Made by a program: the position numbers and the translations under genes. DNA of 64,000 nt from Conus ventricosus (Eukaryota > Mollusca > Gastropoda > Neogastropoda > Conidae): the NCBI GenBank assembly GCA_018398815.1, contig CM031595.1, positions 134,781,346 through 134,845,345 on the forward strand. Direction: 5' to 3'. Position 1 is the first letter of the stretch; every line of letters begins with the position of its first letter. The notes below the pieces were generated by a model. That model was given only the letters and a program-made list of their open reading frames with translations, made no database searches and was not told where the DNA came from. This document shows, piece after piece, positions 11,224 through 23,361 of this stretch.

Positions 11224-14169
11224 TAAGTGTAATTGGAGATAATGTAATCTTTCTTTATAGTTTAAATTGCTACTCTTTCAGGATTTTAGTAGCTCGCCTT
11301 TGTATATTTTCTATCATTTTTTACTGTCTCTTGAGATGGGGACTCCAAATTACATTAGCGTATTCGAGATGGGGCCTAAGAAAATGCTTTGAATAACTTG
11401 ACAAATGTCTTCTTTTCTAGAAATGTAAAAGTTCTGATGAGTCCCATCATCTGATTTGCTTTATTTACAACTCGCTGGATACGAGGATCAAAGGATAGAT
11501 CTTCATCAAAGGTTACTCCCAGATCCGTTTCTTCATCACATGTACTTATTTTCTGCAATTTGTCGTTCACAATCATAGTATGTTCAAGCTGTTTATTCTT
11601 TTTGCCAGTGTGCATCACCTTACATTTTGCTACTTTTGAAGTAAAGGGTTTTCCATTCCTGCCCTTTCTTGTAGTTTGTTTATACCCTTTTGGATTTTTT
11701 GTGTTTTTTTGCGTTATATATTTTTGGTCTCCCCAAATATTTTGAAATGGGGTTTTAAAGGTTGTGGTTTTAGTTTTAAAGCAATACACCATTCTTTAAA
11801 ATAATCTTTCCCTGGGGTTTATTTTTCCTGCATGAAAAATTTTCCCACACTTTGTTTTTTTTCTTTTGTCCATGCAACAATTTTCATAAATACTTTTTCT
11901 GTAATTCAGGGGAATATAAAATGACTCAATGGGGGTTTTTAAACCCTTTAGAAACGCCAGCAAATTTCCTCAAGCTGCAAACATCATCACATATATTTAG
12001 TAAAAAGGGATGAAAACATTTTTTAAAAAAAAAAGAGGATTTGGGGGGGGGATGGGGGGGGGGGGGGGGGGGGGGGGGGCCCACCATGGGCAACGTTTGG
12101 TTGGGGGTCGGGGGCAGCGCCCCCTGAAGCTGAAGAAATATTTTGTTTTAAACCCTTCCCCGTAAAACCTTTGGGTGAAAATGCCCCCATACTTTTTTTT
12201 TAATGTTTTTTTTTTTAAAGTTTTTTTGTGATACAAATTTTACTAAAAATTTTTAGGGACTTTTTAGAAAAGGGCCGAGCACGAAATCCCCAAAAAAAGA
12301 TGCCTTTTTTCCTTTAAATAAACAAAAAAATCAAACAAAAAAAAACACGTAAAACCCCCCCCTGTACTTCGTGGGGGGCACACAACCCATATTGCCAAAA
12401 AAGGAAAATGTCCCGGGCCGTAATCTTTTGGGTTTACCCCCAAACCCATATCCCAAAAAAGGAAAATATGGGGCCCCCGTAGTCGGGGGTGCCAACCCCC
12501 ATACCCCAAAGAAAAAAAACTATGCTTTGTTACCCTACCGTAAGGGAATTTTCCCCACACCCTGTGCTAGCATATCTAAAAAACTGACAGAACAGTCCCG
12601 TGTGCAAAAAATAGGTTTTGAAAGGGTTTTACGACGTAACTTTCCCCCCCCCCTGAACCCTGGGGAAAAAGTTCCAGACCCGCCATGTGCTGAATTTTCC
12701 CTTGTGTTTCAAAGTAAGTAAAATTTCACATTTTTCGGGTTTCCTTTCCCTTCATTTTAAAACAAATGTTACACTGCTTTCCCCCATAACAGGCTCGATT
12801 TCTTCACACAAATTGTTTTTTTCTCTTTTTATTTTAAAGGGGACTTTTATCTACGAGCAAAAAATTTTTGAAATTTTGGGGGGGACGTTCATTCTTTCTG
12901 TCAGCTCCTTTCTACAGAACAGGCGGGAAACATCACAACAGGACAATTTCTTCCCCGGGAAAAGGGAAAGTTTTTCTGACGTTTTTTCCCCCAAACCCAG
13001 GCCCTGACATTTGTTGGGACTTTTCGTGCCAACAAGCATTTTTTCCCGAACCCCCTTAAAAGGGAAAAAAAAAGATTGCCCCTTTCTTGCGTCCTCATTT
13101 CTTTTCCCGGGACAAAACTACCACCGTGAACTATAAACCCAAAAGCCAACAAAAAACTTTGTATTTCATGACACCATGTATCATGTTGAGCAGAAATCCT
13201 GTTTTGCCCCAAAGAAAAAAGCCAGAAAATTGTGCGCTTCTATAACCCAACAAAGGGTGCTTTTATTCGCTTAAACAATGGCTTGATTTTCCACCAAACG
13301 CTTTCCCCAAAACATGGCCAATGGGTGATGTTTACAAAACTGTGGATCCACACCATTCCCGGGCCCGGGTTGTTGTTTTGGAGCTTAAAATTTTGGGACC
13401 ATGTTCCCTCCAAAAAGGTTTCCCCTGGCCTCTGTTCATTCCCCGGGGTCGCTGAACAGCGTCTTTAGAACATATGGAGAGGGGGGCTGTGTAAAAAAAA
13501 CAGGGCCAAAACCCCCTGAGAAACACAGAAAAAGTTAAAGTTAAAAACACCTTCAACAAAAATGATAGTTTTAAAAAGGAATGGGGGACAAAGTGCTGGC
13601 AGGTGGCAAAAGAAAAAGCCCCAGCATCGACCCAGAGACCATCTACCAGCAAACAGAGCACCACAAAGACCCCAAAGCAGAAAAAAGGGCGCTGTGGTTT
13701 TTTTCCCGGGGAAAGTTTGTTTGAAAAGCTGGGAAATTTTTCTTCTGCTTTTCCGTTTGGGCCCTTGAAAAGGGCCCAACTTGTTTTCTGAAAACAGTGT
13801 CCCGTTTCCATCATGATGCACCCTAAGGAAAATGCCCAAAACTTGGCCCGTTTCCCAAATTTTTGGAAGAAGTTTTTCCTAAAAAGGTTAAACAGCTGCA
13901 ACAAAGGGTTTCTGTCAAAATTTCTAGTCATGCTTGTTATTGTTTTTGGGTTGAAACAAAAGTTGTTTAAATTATTTAAAAAGGGAGAAAGGGAAAAATT
14001 TCAAGGTTGTTTTATCAGTTTGCTTCTTATCACCCCTTTTGTTTTAAAAATTACAAGTTATTGCGTTTTTTTTTTTGTCATGCGCGATGGGTTTATACAT
14101 GAACTCTCATAACATTTTGAAAAAATTTTCATCTGCAGAACTTGATTTTTTCTTTTTAAAATTTTACCA

Positions 14170-15195
14170 CTCGAGTGTGTGTGTGGGGGGTGGTTGGTTG
14201 TGTGGTGTGAGAAAAGACAGCGGGGCCCACCACACAACCACACAAAACACACAGGCCCACCCAAAACACAAGGCCCCAACACCACCACAGAGGACACACA
14301 CACACACACACAGGGGCACACAAACACACACACACACAAAAAGGGGCACGCACACCCACCACAGAGGCCACCCCACGCACACACAACACACCAGAGGCAC
14401 ACACAAAAACCCACACCCACACAAAAGAGGCGCACACACAAAACCGCCCCAAACAGAGGCACCAACACACACACAAGGCACACACACACACGCCACACAC
14501 AGAGGCAAAACACACCCCGAGGCACAAACCCCAAACACAAAACACACACCCACAAGGCCACACACACAACACACACACACGGGGCCCAACACACCCCAAA
14601 AAGGGCCAAAACCCCAACGCCCCACACAAGGCACACACACAGGCAGAACACAAAAACAGGGGGGGGAAAAAGGGGGGGGGGGGCCCCCCCCCCCACCCCA
14701 CACAACAGGGGGCACACACCCCACACAGAGGCCCCACACACACCCCACACACCCAGACACAGAGCACACACACACACACACAACGCGGGAGGCACACAAA
14801 ACACACAAAACCCACCCACACACACACAAAAAGGCACACCCCCCACACAAAGGCACACACAAAGGCACCAAACAGAGGCACCCCACACAGCCCAACCACA
14901 CACACAAAAGAGGCCAAAACCACACCACGGGTCCCGAGGCACAACACACAAAACCAAAACGCACAAAAAGGGGCAAACAAAACAACCACAGAGGCACACA
15001 CCCACAGGGGGACACAAAACCACACAGAGGCACACACACACAAAAAGGAAACCACCCACACCCCGGGGCCACCCAACAAAACCCCCAAACACAACCACAC
15101 AAGGCACACCCCCACACAACGGGTACAAGGCACACACACACACACACAACACAAAAGGGCCACCCACACACACACACACCCCAAACACGCATGAA
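14170..15195. repeat. CA-rich low-complexity block
   Basis: About 1 kb of CA repeats punctuated by AGGC and GGG blocks, with almost no other content. Long open frames on both strands (Thr/His-rich or Cys/Val-rich) are composition artefacts. It probably stands for a long (CA)n/(GA)n microsatellite that the assembler could not resolve. Confidence 0.85.
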
Positions 15196-15956
15196 AAAAA
15201 AAACAATGCAAAAATAAAATTTGAAAAATTTTTTAAAAATTAGCCCAGGGGCCCGTGCGCCCCCCAAGGGTTAGGGGCGGGACTATTAAAGAATCGCCTA
15301 TTAACGCCCAGGGGTGTGTGTGCCCCCACGATGAAAAGGGCGAGGCCCAATTCACCGAATGCCAAAATTTTAAAGGGACCTTTTGGGTGTTGCGCCCCCA
15401 CGATTTTTCGGCTTGTATTTTTTTGGGGGGACGTGGGGAAAGGGTTAAATAAGGCTTAAAATTTTTTAAAGAAATCCTTTCTTGCTTCTAAACAACTCAT
15501 TTATAAAACAGCTTTAAAAACCCCTTGAAGACTGGACTGATGTAAAAAAACCCTAGTAAAATTGGGGCCCAAGAAAACATTTAGAATAATTTCCTCAGAA
15601 TGTAGCTAAAAAAAATTTTGGGAAAAAACAGTGTTTTCGGACATAAAAAATTTAAGGCCTGAAATAAGAAAATCAGAGTGGGAAATCAAAATAATTAAAT
15701 CAAAATTATAAAAACGACTCTGGGATTTCAATAAACACAAATAAAAAATGTTTTACTTTGAAGCCCTTTTAAAAAAAAAAAACACTCAAGTTTTGGGGCC
15801 CTTAAACCCCCTTGCCCGGGAAAAACAAAAACAAAAAAAAGAAAAAATGACATCAAAAAAAAAAACTAAAGTCACAACGTCCCACCACACAAAAAACCCC
15901 CCCCCCCCTTCCCCCCTTACAAAATTTATATCCCCCCCTTGAAAAGTTTGGTGGTT

Positions 15957-16040
15957 TGGGGGGGGGGGGGGGGGGCTTGTTTTGTGTGGGGGGGGGGGGG
16001 AGGGTTGTGTTTTGTGTAAAGGTGGGGTGGGGGAGGGGGT

Positions 16041-16072
<32 letters not shown>
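15957..16072. repeat. Poly-G-rich tract
   Basis: Several runs of 10-35 G separated by short TTGT or GTG blocks, in poor sequence, so the lengths are unreliable. Confidence 0.85.
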
Positions 16073-16075
<3 letters not shown>

Positions 16076-17310
16076 TATGTGTGTTTTGGGGTGAGGGGGG
16101 GGGTTGAGGGAAAAGGAGGAGGAGAAAGAGGAATTTTTTGGGTATGGGGGGAGTGGGCGGGGGAAAAAGGGAAAAATTTTCAAAAGGGGGGCCCTGTTAG
16201 CAACACCAAATTACATTTTGAAAAACGTTTGTTTATCCCTTTGGGGAAAAGGGGTTACAAAAATACTGTTGTGAATCATTTATTTTGAGGGGTCTTTTGT
16301 TCTTTTATATTTTTTTTGTCATTTTGGGATTTTTTTTTCCCTTTTGTTTTGAAGACTCAAACGAGTGGAAAAATACTCAATTCCCATCTCTCAAGTGGGT
16401 TTTGGAGTTGTTTTTTTTTCCCCCGTTGTTTTGTTATCCTGTTTTTTCCCCTTGTGTTTTAAATGTTTAGTGTTCCCGATGAAGGGCTAAAACCCGAAAG
16501 CTTTAGTGTTTTTTCCTTTTTTTTTTTGTTTAAAAAAAGGCCCTTTAAAAAAATAAAATTTTTTTATTAGGGAAAAAGAGTCAGGAAAGGGAAAAATACC
16601 ATCGAAATGGAACTTTTAGAAAAAACAGAGTAGGAGTTTAAACCCTTTTATTGGAAAATGAAAAGGAGAATTTTTGCATACCCAAAAGCTGAAAACATGT
16701 GAAATGGTGTGGGGAAAAAAACACTTTTTCTGTTGGTGACTGGGACGCTCGATGTGGGTCTTGATTTTCCACAAAGCCACGACTACCAAAGTAGACACGT
16801 TTTTGGGAAGGCCCCAAAACACTTCAAATTCGCCGTCTTTGGTCAAGTTTTTTATTACATCCTGATCTGCGGGCACCACGTCCCCTGCAAGCCCCTCGGT
16901 CTTTTGGGGGGTTCACATACTTCTTTCTTTTTTTTCCCCGTTTTTTTCCACTCCCCTGGCACAAAATCTCGCTTTGAAACGACCCCATGAGAGAAGAACT
17001 GGAAGAAGCGAATGAGAACTACGCCCTTTTTGGGAAAATTTTACCCCCAGAGAAGGAAATTTTCCCCGTGCAGAAAGTTGAGATTGTTTTTGGAGCTTAC
17101 CTCTTCGAATAATTTTTCGGGGGGAGATTTTTCTTTTTGGCCCGGGGATGCGAAAAAAAAAACGGCGGAGACGGCGGAGGGTTTTTTTCCCCTTGGGAGT
17201 TTAAAAAAAAGGGGGGAGGGGCCCCCGGGCACCCACCTTGGGGGCCCCCCCTAGAAAATTTCCCAACTCGGAAAAACCCGTTTTTGACTTTAAAATGTCT
17301 TTTTGAAATT

Positions 17311-19010
17311 TCTCAGAAAAACAGTAGGCTAATCGATGAGAGTAAAGTTAAAACTATTTCATAAACCTTTTATTCTAGTTTTGTTTTAGTCTTTTATGTG
17401 GTTTTCAGTATCAAAGGCTTTCTGCAAAAACTAAATTTAAAATGTATCAAATGGGGATGCTGTCATCCAGGGTTTTCCTCCATTTTTCCTTTCCCAAAAA
17501 TTAGGTTTTAAAGCGCGTGAAAAATTGGGAAAATTCCAGTGGGAAAAACCAACCCGCCCCTAAAGACAGTCTGATAGCAAACCATTGTTTTATCAAAGGG
17601 ATCAATGAGAATTTAGCAAATCTTTTAAGGTAAAAACCCTCAAAAAAATTTTCATATACTGAAATCTTTTTCATACTACGAGGGGCCGGGGCCCCAGTTT
17701 TGGAAGCGCCGGACTCGTGATCCGGGGGGTTTTGGGGGTTGAATTTCGGGAAAAGGGGGATTTTTCCCCTTTGGATTAACATTGGTTTGACTCCATTCCC
17801 CCTATAGTCCCTTCGGATGGGCTATAAAACCAAAAGGGTTTTCTGTTCCCCATGCACTAAGATTTTATACATGGACCCCTAAAGGGTCCCCATGCTTTAT
17901 GTCCAAAAACGGGTGAGTACCGGGTAATAAATACACAAAGCATGCAACCGTTTGCCCAAATTTTGTCAAAGTGAAAAACTGTGGGGACGGGGGAGGGTTT
18001 AAAAATTTCCCCCTCTGGGAAAAAGAAGAATCAAACTAACCGGGCTGTAGTTACCTGGGCATTTTTTTAAATTTTTTCGCCTTTTTAAAAGGGGGTTTTT
18101 TTTTTTTTTTAAAATCAGCTACCTTCCTTTTGTCTACGGCAACTTAAAAACACTGTAGTGGGGGTTATCAAACTTTTTTTTTTTTTAAAAGGAAAAGCCA
18201 AAACAAAACTAACAGCCTAAGGGAGGGCCTAACTGGGGGAAACTCAAAAAAAAATTTTATTCTTGACTTGGGACTTTTATTTTAACTTTTTAGGCCCCCT
18301 TTTGGGGGGCCCGTTTTGTTGGCCCTAGCTTAACTGGCTTAAAAATTTTCACTTTCGTGGGAAATTTAAACCCTAACTTAAATCAGAAAACTCGGGGTCG
18401 TTTAAACTATCTTTGTTGTTTTCCAAAGGTTTGGGCCAAAATTACTTTTGAAAAACATTCAGTGAAAAGGGGCCCGAAAACCCACCGGTCTGGCAAAATG
18501 TTTTCCCCCCGGAAAACCACCTGTGGGGAAAAAAAAAATTTATCTGATATTTATTTTTGGTCTCTTCTTTTGCAGTTTCAAAGAATTTCCCCCTAAGGGC
18601 ATGGTAGTAGTAATTTGAAGACAGGACACTTACTTAGTGGTAGCCGTTCAGATATTTAAAGGGCTTCTTTAAAATTGCCTCTGAACGCCCGTTTCTAAGT
18701 TGGGGAGTTTTAGTACCTTTAGTTTTCTCTGAGTAAGGCCTGTCTTTTAAAAAGACTGAGGAGTTGGTTTGCTCGGGGCTGCACATCTTCTAATTTTTTG
18801 CAAACGTTTTCTGGTTGGTGGGCCCGACACAATGCCCCCTACTCTAAAGTGGACGTACAAGGGCTTTTGAACAACTGGGGTGAAAGTTGTTTTTTGGAAA
18901 AATAATCAAAGGACCTTTCCCAATCAACCCCATATTTGTTGGGTTTGGCTGTGATTGTGCCACGAGGTTTTTATCTATTTTTACTCCCAAAATCTCTTTC
19001 CCCGTTTTTC
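17311..19010. repeat. Corrupted second copy of 1-1633
   Basis: The order of landmarks is identical to the window start: the CAGTAGG..AATCGATGAGAGTA block, a LINE RT piece, the SINE (about 17685-18040), the second RT piece, a degraded TCAAG-type tail region, and the C-terminal LINE segment to the 'atctctttcc' motif just before the gap. Many substitutions to neighbouring bases and indels prevent translation. It is either a true tandem duplication in unpolished sequence or a false duplication. Confidence 0.85.
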
Positions 19011-20897
19011 TCCCCGGCCAGTGTTGTTGTTTCTTTCCCCTCTCCCTTTTTCCGTTTTTTCCCTTTTTTGGGGTTGTGGCTGGGTTTTTTTTTGCCTAGT
19101 TTTCAGAAAACTGAAATTTTTTGGATGGAACTTTAGTTTGGGCCCCTTTGTCTGGGCCTTTTTTGGAGTTTATCCCCGATCAGCTTTCAGTTCCTTTGCC
19201 CCCATCTCAGTTTTTCTTTTTAAATTTTCCTTTTGTAAACCCTCTGCAAACATCTTTAAAAGAATCTTGACTTTTCGTGGTAAAGGTTTATTTTAAAATG
19301 ACGAAGAGGAGTGGGCCAAGAACGCTACCCCTTTAGGGAAAGCCAAATTTTCACTTCGGGTTTTTTTGGGGATTTTTTGTGATTTGGGGGCCGGAAAAAG
19401 CTCAAAATTGGTTTGAGGCCTGACTTTGTAATTTTTGGTGTTTCCCGGGGTTTGGGGGTTTGAAACCCCCGCCGGGGGGCGTTTCGGGGGACAGGGGGAT
19501 TTTTCCCCCCCGGGGTTAACATTGGTTTCGGGCCCATTTCCCAAAAGTCCTTCGAATGAGGGGCTTTAAAAAAAGGTTTCCCTGTGGAACGATTTCATAA
19601 CCTCCCCCCACACCTTTAAAATCCCATCACCAACTTTCGGAAGAGTAAAGGGCCCGTTTGGCCGTTGGGATGGATGAAACGTTTACACATAGCATGCCAA
19701 ACCCCGCGTGAGAAAAGGGAAAAAATGAAGGAAAATAAAAAAATAAATGATCGATATTGAATTATACTGACCCGGGGGCCACGGGAAAGACTGAATGAAG
19801 GGGCCGCTGGCGCTCTTCATCCCGGGGACTTAAACCCCGGTAGGCAGCCCCCTTTTGAAAAAGAGTTTGGGGTTTTTAAAACGTTAGGGGCTTTGGGCCC
19901 TAGCCCAGAATAGACGCTTTTTTTAATTTTAAATTTTAATTTTTTTTTATTTAAAATTAAATTTTTTTTTTTTTATTCAACCGTTGACTACAAAATTCTG
20001 CCCTTTCGGTTAAAAAAATCTTTGATCCCTTCAAGGCTTTTTCCCTGTAACCCGATTCCAAATGTGATTAAAATTTCTAGGATCTAAAGGTTTTTACAGT
20101 CAAGGCCTTTTTGGTAAACCATGTAAAGGGTATCCAAACCCCTACCCTTCCTCATAAAAAATGTCTGTCCGGACCCCTGACTTCCACAATTTTGTAATAC
20201 ACGGGCCTTCCCGGAACCAAAACCAGGGTTTGGGCTTGACTAATCATTTAGTTTTTCTGTAAAAAATCCATTACTTTCTTTCGAACGATCTTCTCCATTA
20301 CCTTACAGACTACACAGGTCAGGCTTACAGGTCTATAATTGCTTGGCATCATCTTGCTACCTTTCTTGAAAATCGGTGTGACATTTGCCTTTTTCCAATC
20401 CTTAGGAACTTGACCTGTGTCTACAGATAAACTGAAAAGATGTGCCAGTGGTTGAGACAGTTCGGCAGCGGCGCTTGCCAAAATGCTAGGTGGTATACCA
20501 TCTGGACCTGGGGCTTTGCCGTTTTGAAGAGTTTCGAGCAGTTTACGGACCATTTCAGGCTTAATCGTGATATCTGTGAGTGCTTCCTCAAAGTCATACA
20601 TTGGTAGATCTGGGAGTGGTCCTGTGTTTTCAATGGTAAAGACACTTTGAAAGAAATGATTTAATAATTCTGCTTTTTCCTGATCATTCTTGGTCTTTGA
20701 ACCATCTGCCTTTTTCAGATCTGATATTCCTGGTCTTGATGTTTTTGACTTCACGAAGTTCCAAAAGCATTTGGGGTTTGTCTTTGCTTCTTCTGCCACT
20801 TTGCGTTCCAAGTTTCTTTGAGCCCTACGACATTCCTTTCTTGCTCGGTTATTCTCTGTTTTATAAGTCTGGTATTCTTTCCCGGCTTTTGTCTCCT
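18290..20897 (-). mobile_element. CR1-like LINE, RT from N-terminal region to 3' UTR
   Basis: Minus strand: 20897-20248 is clean and encodes the pre-palm and palm start (RKECRRAQRNLERK, FWNFVKSK, NGKAPGPDGIPPS, VTPIFKKGSKMMPSNYRPVSLTC). About 20240-19980 continues in corrupted form (HGF, DTVYMDFQKAFDTV remnants). After a SINE-like insertion, about 19340-19020 shows SVLGPLLFVIL, NDLP and KMFA remnants. 19010-18290 is the C-terminus and 3' UTR matching 905-1633. No intact frame remains, partly because of sequence errors. Confidence 0.7.
19440..19900 (+). mobile_element. SINE subtype 2 copy in poor sequence
   Basis: The order of blocks (GGGGTTAACATTGGTT, a TCCTTCGAATGAG motif, ATCCCATCACCAACTTTCGG, GGCCGTTGGGATGGATGA) matches the SINE at 7925-8328 read on its own sense strand. 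Its ends are blurred by errors. It splits the LINE at 18290-20897 between the QG and SVLGP region and the upstream RT. Confidence 0.6.
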
Positions 20898-21221
20898 ATA
20901 TGGGAAACTTCTGTTTGGCAACTGGTTATATTTACTTGCGAGGGTGAATGCGGATCTTACCACATTTTAGGTTCAAAAGCATTAACACACAGGAAGTTTA
21001 TGCCACTGACTTTAGTCTTGGCGGCCCCCACCTCCAAACCACACCTTCCCCCATGGATCCCTCAATTTCATACCAGCATATCACTGAAAAGAGCGGGAAA
21101 GGATGGAGAACGGGCCTAAGAGCCAGAGGAAGGGGTAGATGTAGTGGACAAAATGAAAGATAGTTTTCTATTTTCATTAGAAGCCGCAACATGCCACCAT
21201 GTGAAAATTAAGAAAACCTAC

Positions 21222-21379
21222 CTGTCGTCTTCGTCATCCTCGGCTTGTTCGTCACCACCGGTCTCCATTGCTTGGTCGCCTCCATCCTCGACTGCCTGTT
21301 CTTGATATTCGTTGTTGTCCCCGTTCGGTCCATCAAACTCTGTCTGATCCTCAGTAAATTGCTGCTGATCTTCATCCAT
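21222..21379 (-). CDS. Candidate first coding exon, acidic N-terminus (hnRNP-like?)
   Basis: From ATG at 21379 (context atcATGG, a good Kozak match) the frame encodes 52 residues rich in Asp, Glu, Gln and Gly, with no predicted membrane segment. It ends in EDDEDD plus the first two bases of a codon, followed by a consensus donor (AG/GTAGGT, cut after 21222). The next exon would lie at lower coordinates, in or beyond the poor region, and was not found. An acidic, Gly/Gln-rich N-terminus ending just before an RRM is seen in hnRNP A/B, D and Squid proteins, and the split Arg codon would suit a following KLFVGG block. This identity is speculative; the exon itself is better supported. Other nuclear acidic proteins are possible. 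The frame is open upstream to 21502, so the start could be earlier. Confidence 0.5.
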
Positions 21380-21424
21380 GATGAGTAACACTGGTAAAAA
21401 GTTCGTATGCAATGTTAAAGACTT

Positions 21425-21510
21425 TAGCCAAGCTTGTGTGTTCCCTCCACGCCGCTTCGGAGACAAAGAAAATGGCGGAACAAGTGATGTCACGTGATGC
21501 ACGCCGATTC
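21425..21510 (-). promoter_or_regulatory. Promoter-like region upstream of the acidic exon
   Basis: A CpG-containing stretch in AT-rich surroundings with a palindromic E-box (CACGTG, 21490-21495) next to TGATG, and a CCGCCATTTT motif on the minus strand (the YY1-type ATGGCGG core, 21472-21478 on plus). It lies 50-130 bases upstream of the candidate start codon. No TATA box was seen. The function is inferred from position and motifs. Confidence 0.4.
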
Positions 21511-21704
21511 ATAATTTATGATTTTTTTTTGTGTGCCTTGATTTTTCTTTTTAAGCGTTAGTAGCAAATATTTGTGAATGAGACACTTCCTGCTTTAATA
21601 AATACAAAATGTGATACAGGTTATAGGTAAACAGGCAGACGCTAACGCTTGTATCTATTCACCAGATAATAACAAAATATTTCAAATAGTGAGCTTTCGA
21701 ATTA

Positions 21705-22960
21705 TCATATCATATCATATCGGTGGCATATTAGGCATTTTCAGCCTTTAGCCTGCTCAGTGTGATAATTCATGGTTTTAGCGAGAAATATTTTGGTCTT
21801 TTTCTCGCACTTTTATAAAGCACATACGTGGTTTTAAAAATGCAAGTCAATTAAAACCACTGGCACATTATTTTAGTTGAATACAGAATCTACAACTAGA
21901 GGGCGCCTGTACAAACTAACAAAAAAAAATTACTAAAACTTCAAAAGCAGCAAACGTTTTCACTAACAGCATTGTTAATACTTGGAATAACTTGCCGGTC
22001 AATGTTGTTGGAGCAGAGACTGTTAACAATTTCAAAACTGTCTTGATAAACACTGGATACACCTTGTGTTTCAAACAAATATTGACTTGCATATTTACAA
22101 ACCACGCATGTGTTTTATAAAAGTGCGAGAATAAGACCAAAATATTTCTCGCCAAAATCATGAAATTACCTACACTGAGCAGGCTAATGGCTGAAAATGC
22201 CTAATATGCCACCAATATGATATGATATGATATAAATATTTGTTTGAAACATAAGGTGTATCCAGTGTTTATCAAGACAATTTTGAAAGTGTTAACAGTC
22301 TCTGCTCCAACAACATTGACTGGCAAGTTATTCCAAGTATTAACAATTCTGTTAGTGAAAAAGTTTGCTGCTTTTGAAGTTTTAGTAATTTTTTTTGTTA
22401 GTTTGAACAGGTGCCCTCTAGTTGTAGATTCTGTATTCAATTGAAATAGTGTGCCAGTGGTTTCAATGTCATAGAAACCATGTGTAAATTTGTAAGTTTC
22501 AGTCATGTCGCCATGTATTCCAAACTTGGTAATTTTAAAAACTGAAGCCTTTGTTCATATGAATACTTCTGCAAACCACTAATCTTTTTTTTGTAAATCT
22601 TCTTTGAATATCTTTGATGGGATTACTGTGGGTTGTTTTTTTCAAATTTGTTGTCCATATAGCATTGCCATATTCAATAACAGGTCAGACTACTATTTTA
22701 AATAATGGAACCATTACTTCACTATCTTTGCACTGAATATTGCCTACAATCAGCCCTGCTAGTCTATTTGCTCTTCTAATGGTTTCATTAACGTGTTTAT
22801 CAAATGATAAATCAGGGTCTGTTATCACTCTTAGATCTTTTTCAGCATTAGTCTCTTCAAGCAATACACCTTCCATATAATAATCATACCTAGGATTATT
22901 TTTACCTGCATGAAGAACTTTACACTTGTGGGAGCTCCATTTCATTCCAGATACATTAGC
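21705..22960 (-). mobile_element. CR1-like LINE with (ATATC)n tail, interrupted by a copy of itself
   Basis: Minus order: RT thumb (22945-22685; CKVLHAGKNNPRYD, DLRVITDPDLSFD), C-terminal block with RIVNTWNNLPVN (about 22420-22240), then the 3' UTR that reappears at 21852-21705 ending in ATATC units. The 380-base stretch 21853-22232 between them is another copy of the same family in the opposite orientation. Joining 'gcaagtcaat' at 21843-21852 to 'atatttg' at 22235 restores the order seen around 8340-8390. Confidence 0.8.
21853..22232 (+). mobile_element. Nested, 5'-truncated copy of the same LINE
   Basis: The plus strand encodes the same C-terminal segment (NSIVNTWNNLPVNVVGAETV), the stop and the full ~130-base 3' UTR, ending in three to four GATAT units at 22217-22232. 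Together with the flanking minus-strand halves it makes a large inverted repeat around 22160. There is no clear target duplication beyond two or three bases, which is usual for CR1. Confidence 0.8.
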
Positions 22961-23069
22961 AGCAGAAAATTAAATTCAAGTGAAAATCCCATAAATGGAT
23001 AGTGTGTTCATTTTCCTGAGACGTCCTGCAGGCATACATCAAATCAATGTTTTTCTTCTAATATTGTGG

Positions 23070-23240
23070 ATCTTCTTCTTCTTCTTCCGTAGAACGACCA
23101 CAATCAACATTCTGATTCTTTTGTTGGGACTTGCACGATGTGAGACACAAACATTTTACAGCGGAGTCCATGAAGATCCTGTTCAGGGATGTCCCGCCAG
23201 ATGTTATCCTTGAGTTTTTGAGAGAGATTAACATTTTTTA
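23070..23240 (-). mobile_element. LINE 3' UTR fragment with (GAA)n tail
   Basis: The minus strand reads GATTGTGG..C then GGAAGAAGAAGAAG, matching the 3' end of the long LINE at 43160-46750 and the fragment at 41930-41970. Only the 3' UTR is present. Confidence 0.6.
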
Positions 23241-23319
23241 TCTGATTTAAGGTTTTACGGCAGAAAGATTTTTAACAAAGTTTCTGGTGCGTTTGTAGAC
23301 GATGTTATTTAATGAGATG

Positions 23320-23323
23320 TGTG

Positions 23324-23361
<38 letters not shown>

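Larger units (their letters stand above)
9706..11790 (-). mobile_element. CR1-like LINE with (TAGTAG)n tail, split by an L2-like LINE
   Basis: Minus-strand frames from 11790 to 11225 encode the RT thumb (CKVMHTGKKN, DLGVTFDEDLSFD, NKANQMMGLIRTF). After the insertion at 10117-11223 the frame resumes at about 10112 with a GRRVRGDLIQFLKIF block and the C-terminus to about 9840. The 3' end at 9706-9772 has a GGCC..GGCC hairpin and a TAGTAG-type tail. The element appears inserted into the LINE below it at position 9705. Frameshifts are present. The 5' side runs into poor sequence after 11790. Confidence 0.8.
11800..20240. other. Low-quality consensus region
   Basis: Sequence here is dominated by runs of AAAA, TTTT, GGGG and CCCC, and recognisable repeats are present only in corrupted form. 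Where a cleaner copy exists (1-1633), mixed dinucleotides have become homopolymers. Quality decays from about 11640 and recovers at about 20240. Host exons inside would not be detectable. All open frames in 12000-19500 should be distrusted. Confidence 0.9.

Noticed and set aside
12000..13931. Several 100-200 codon frames in the poor region
   Set aside because: Homopolymer-rich artefact; frames change with each error.
14058..15267. Long open frames on both strands (Thr/His-rich, Cys/Val-rich)
   Set aside because: They are CA/GT low-complexity translated in poor sequence; no domain.
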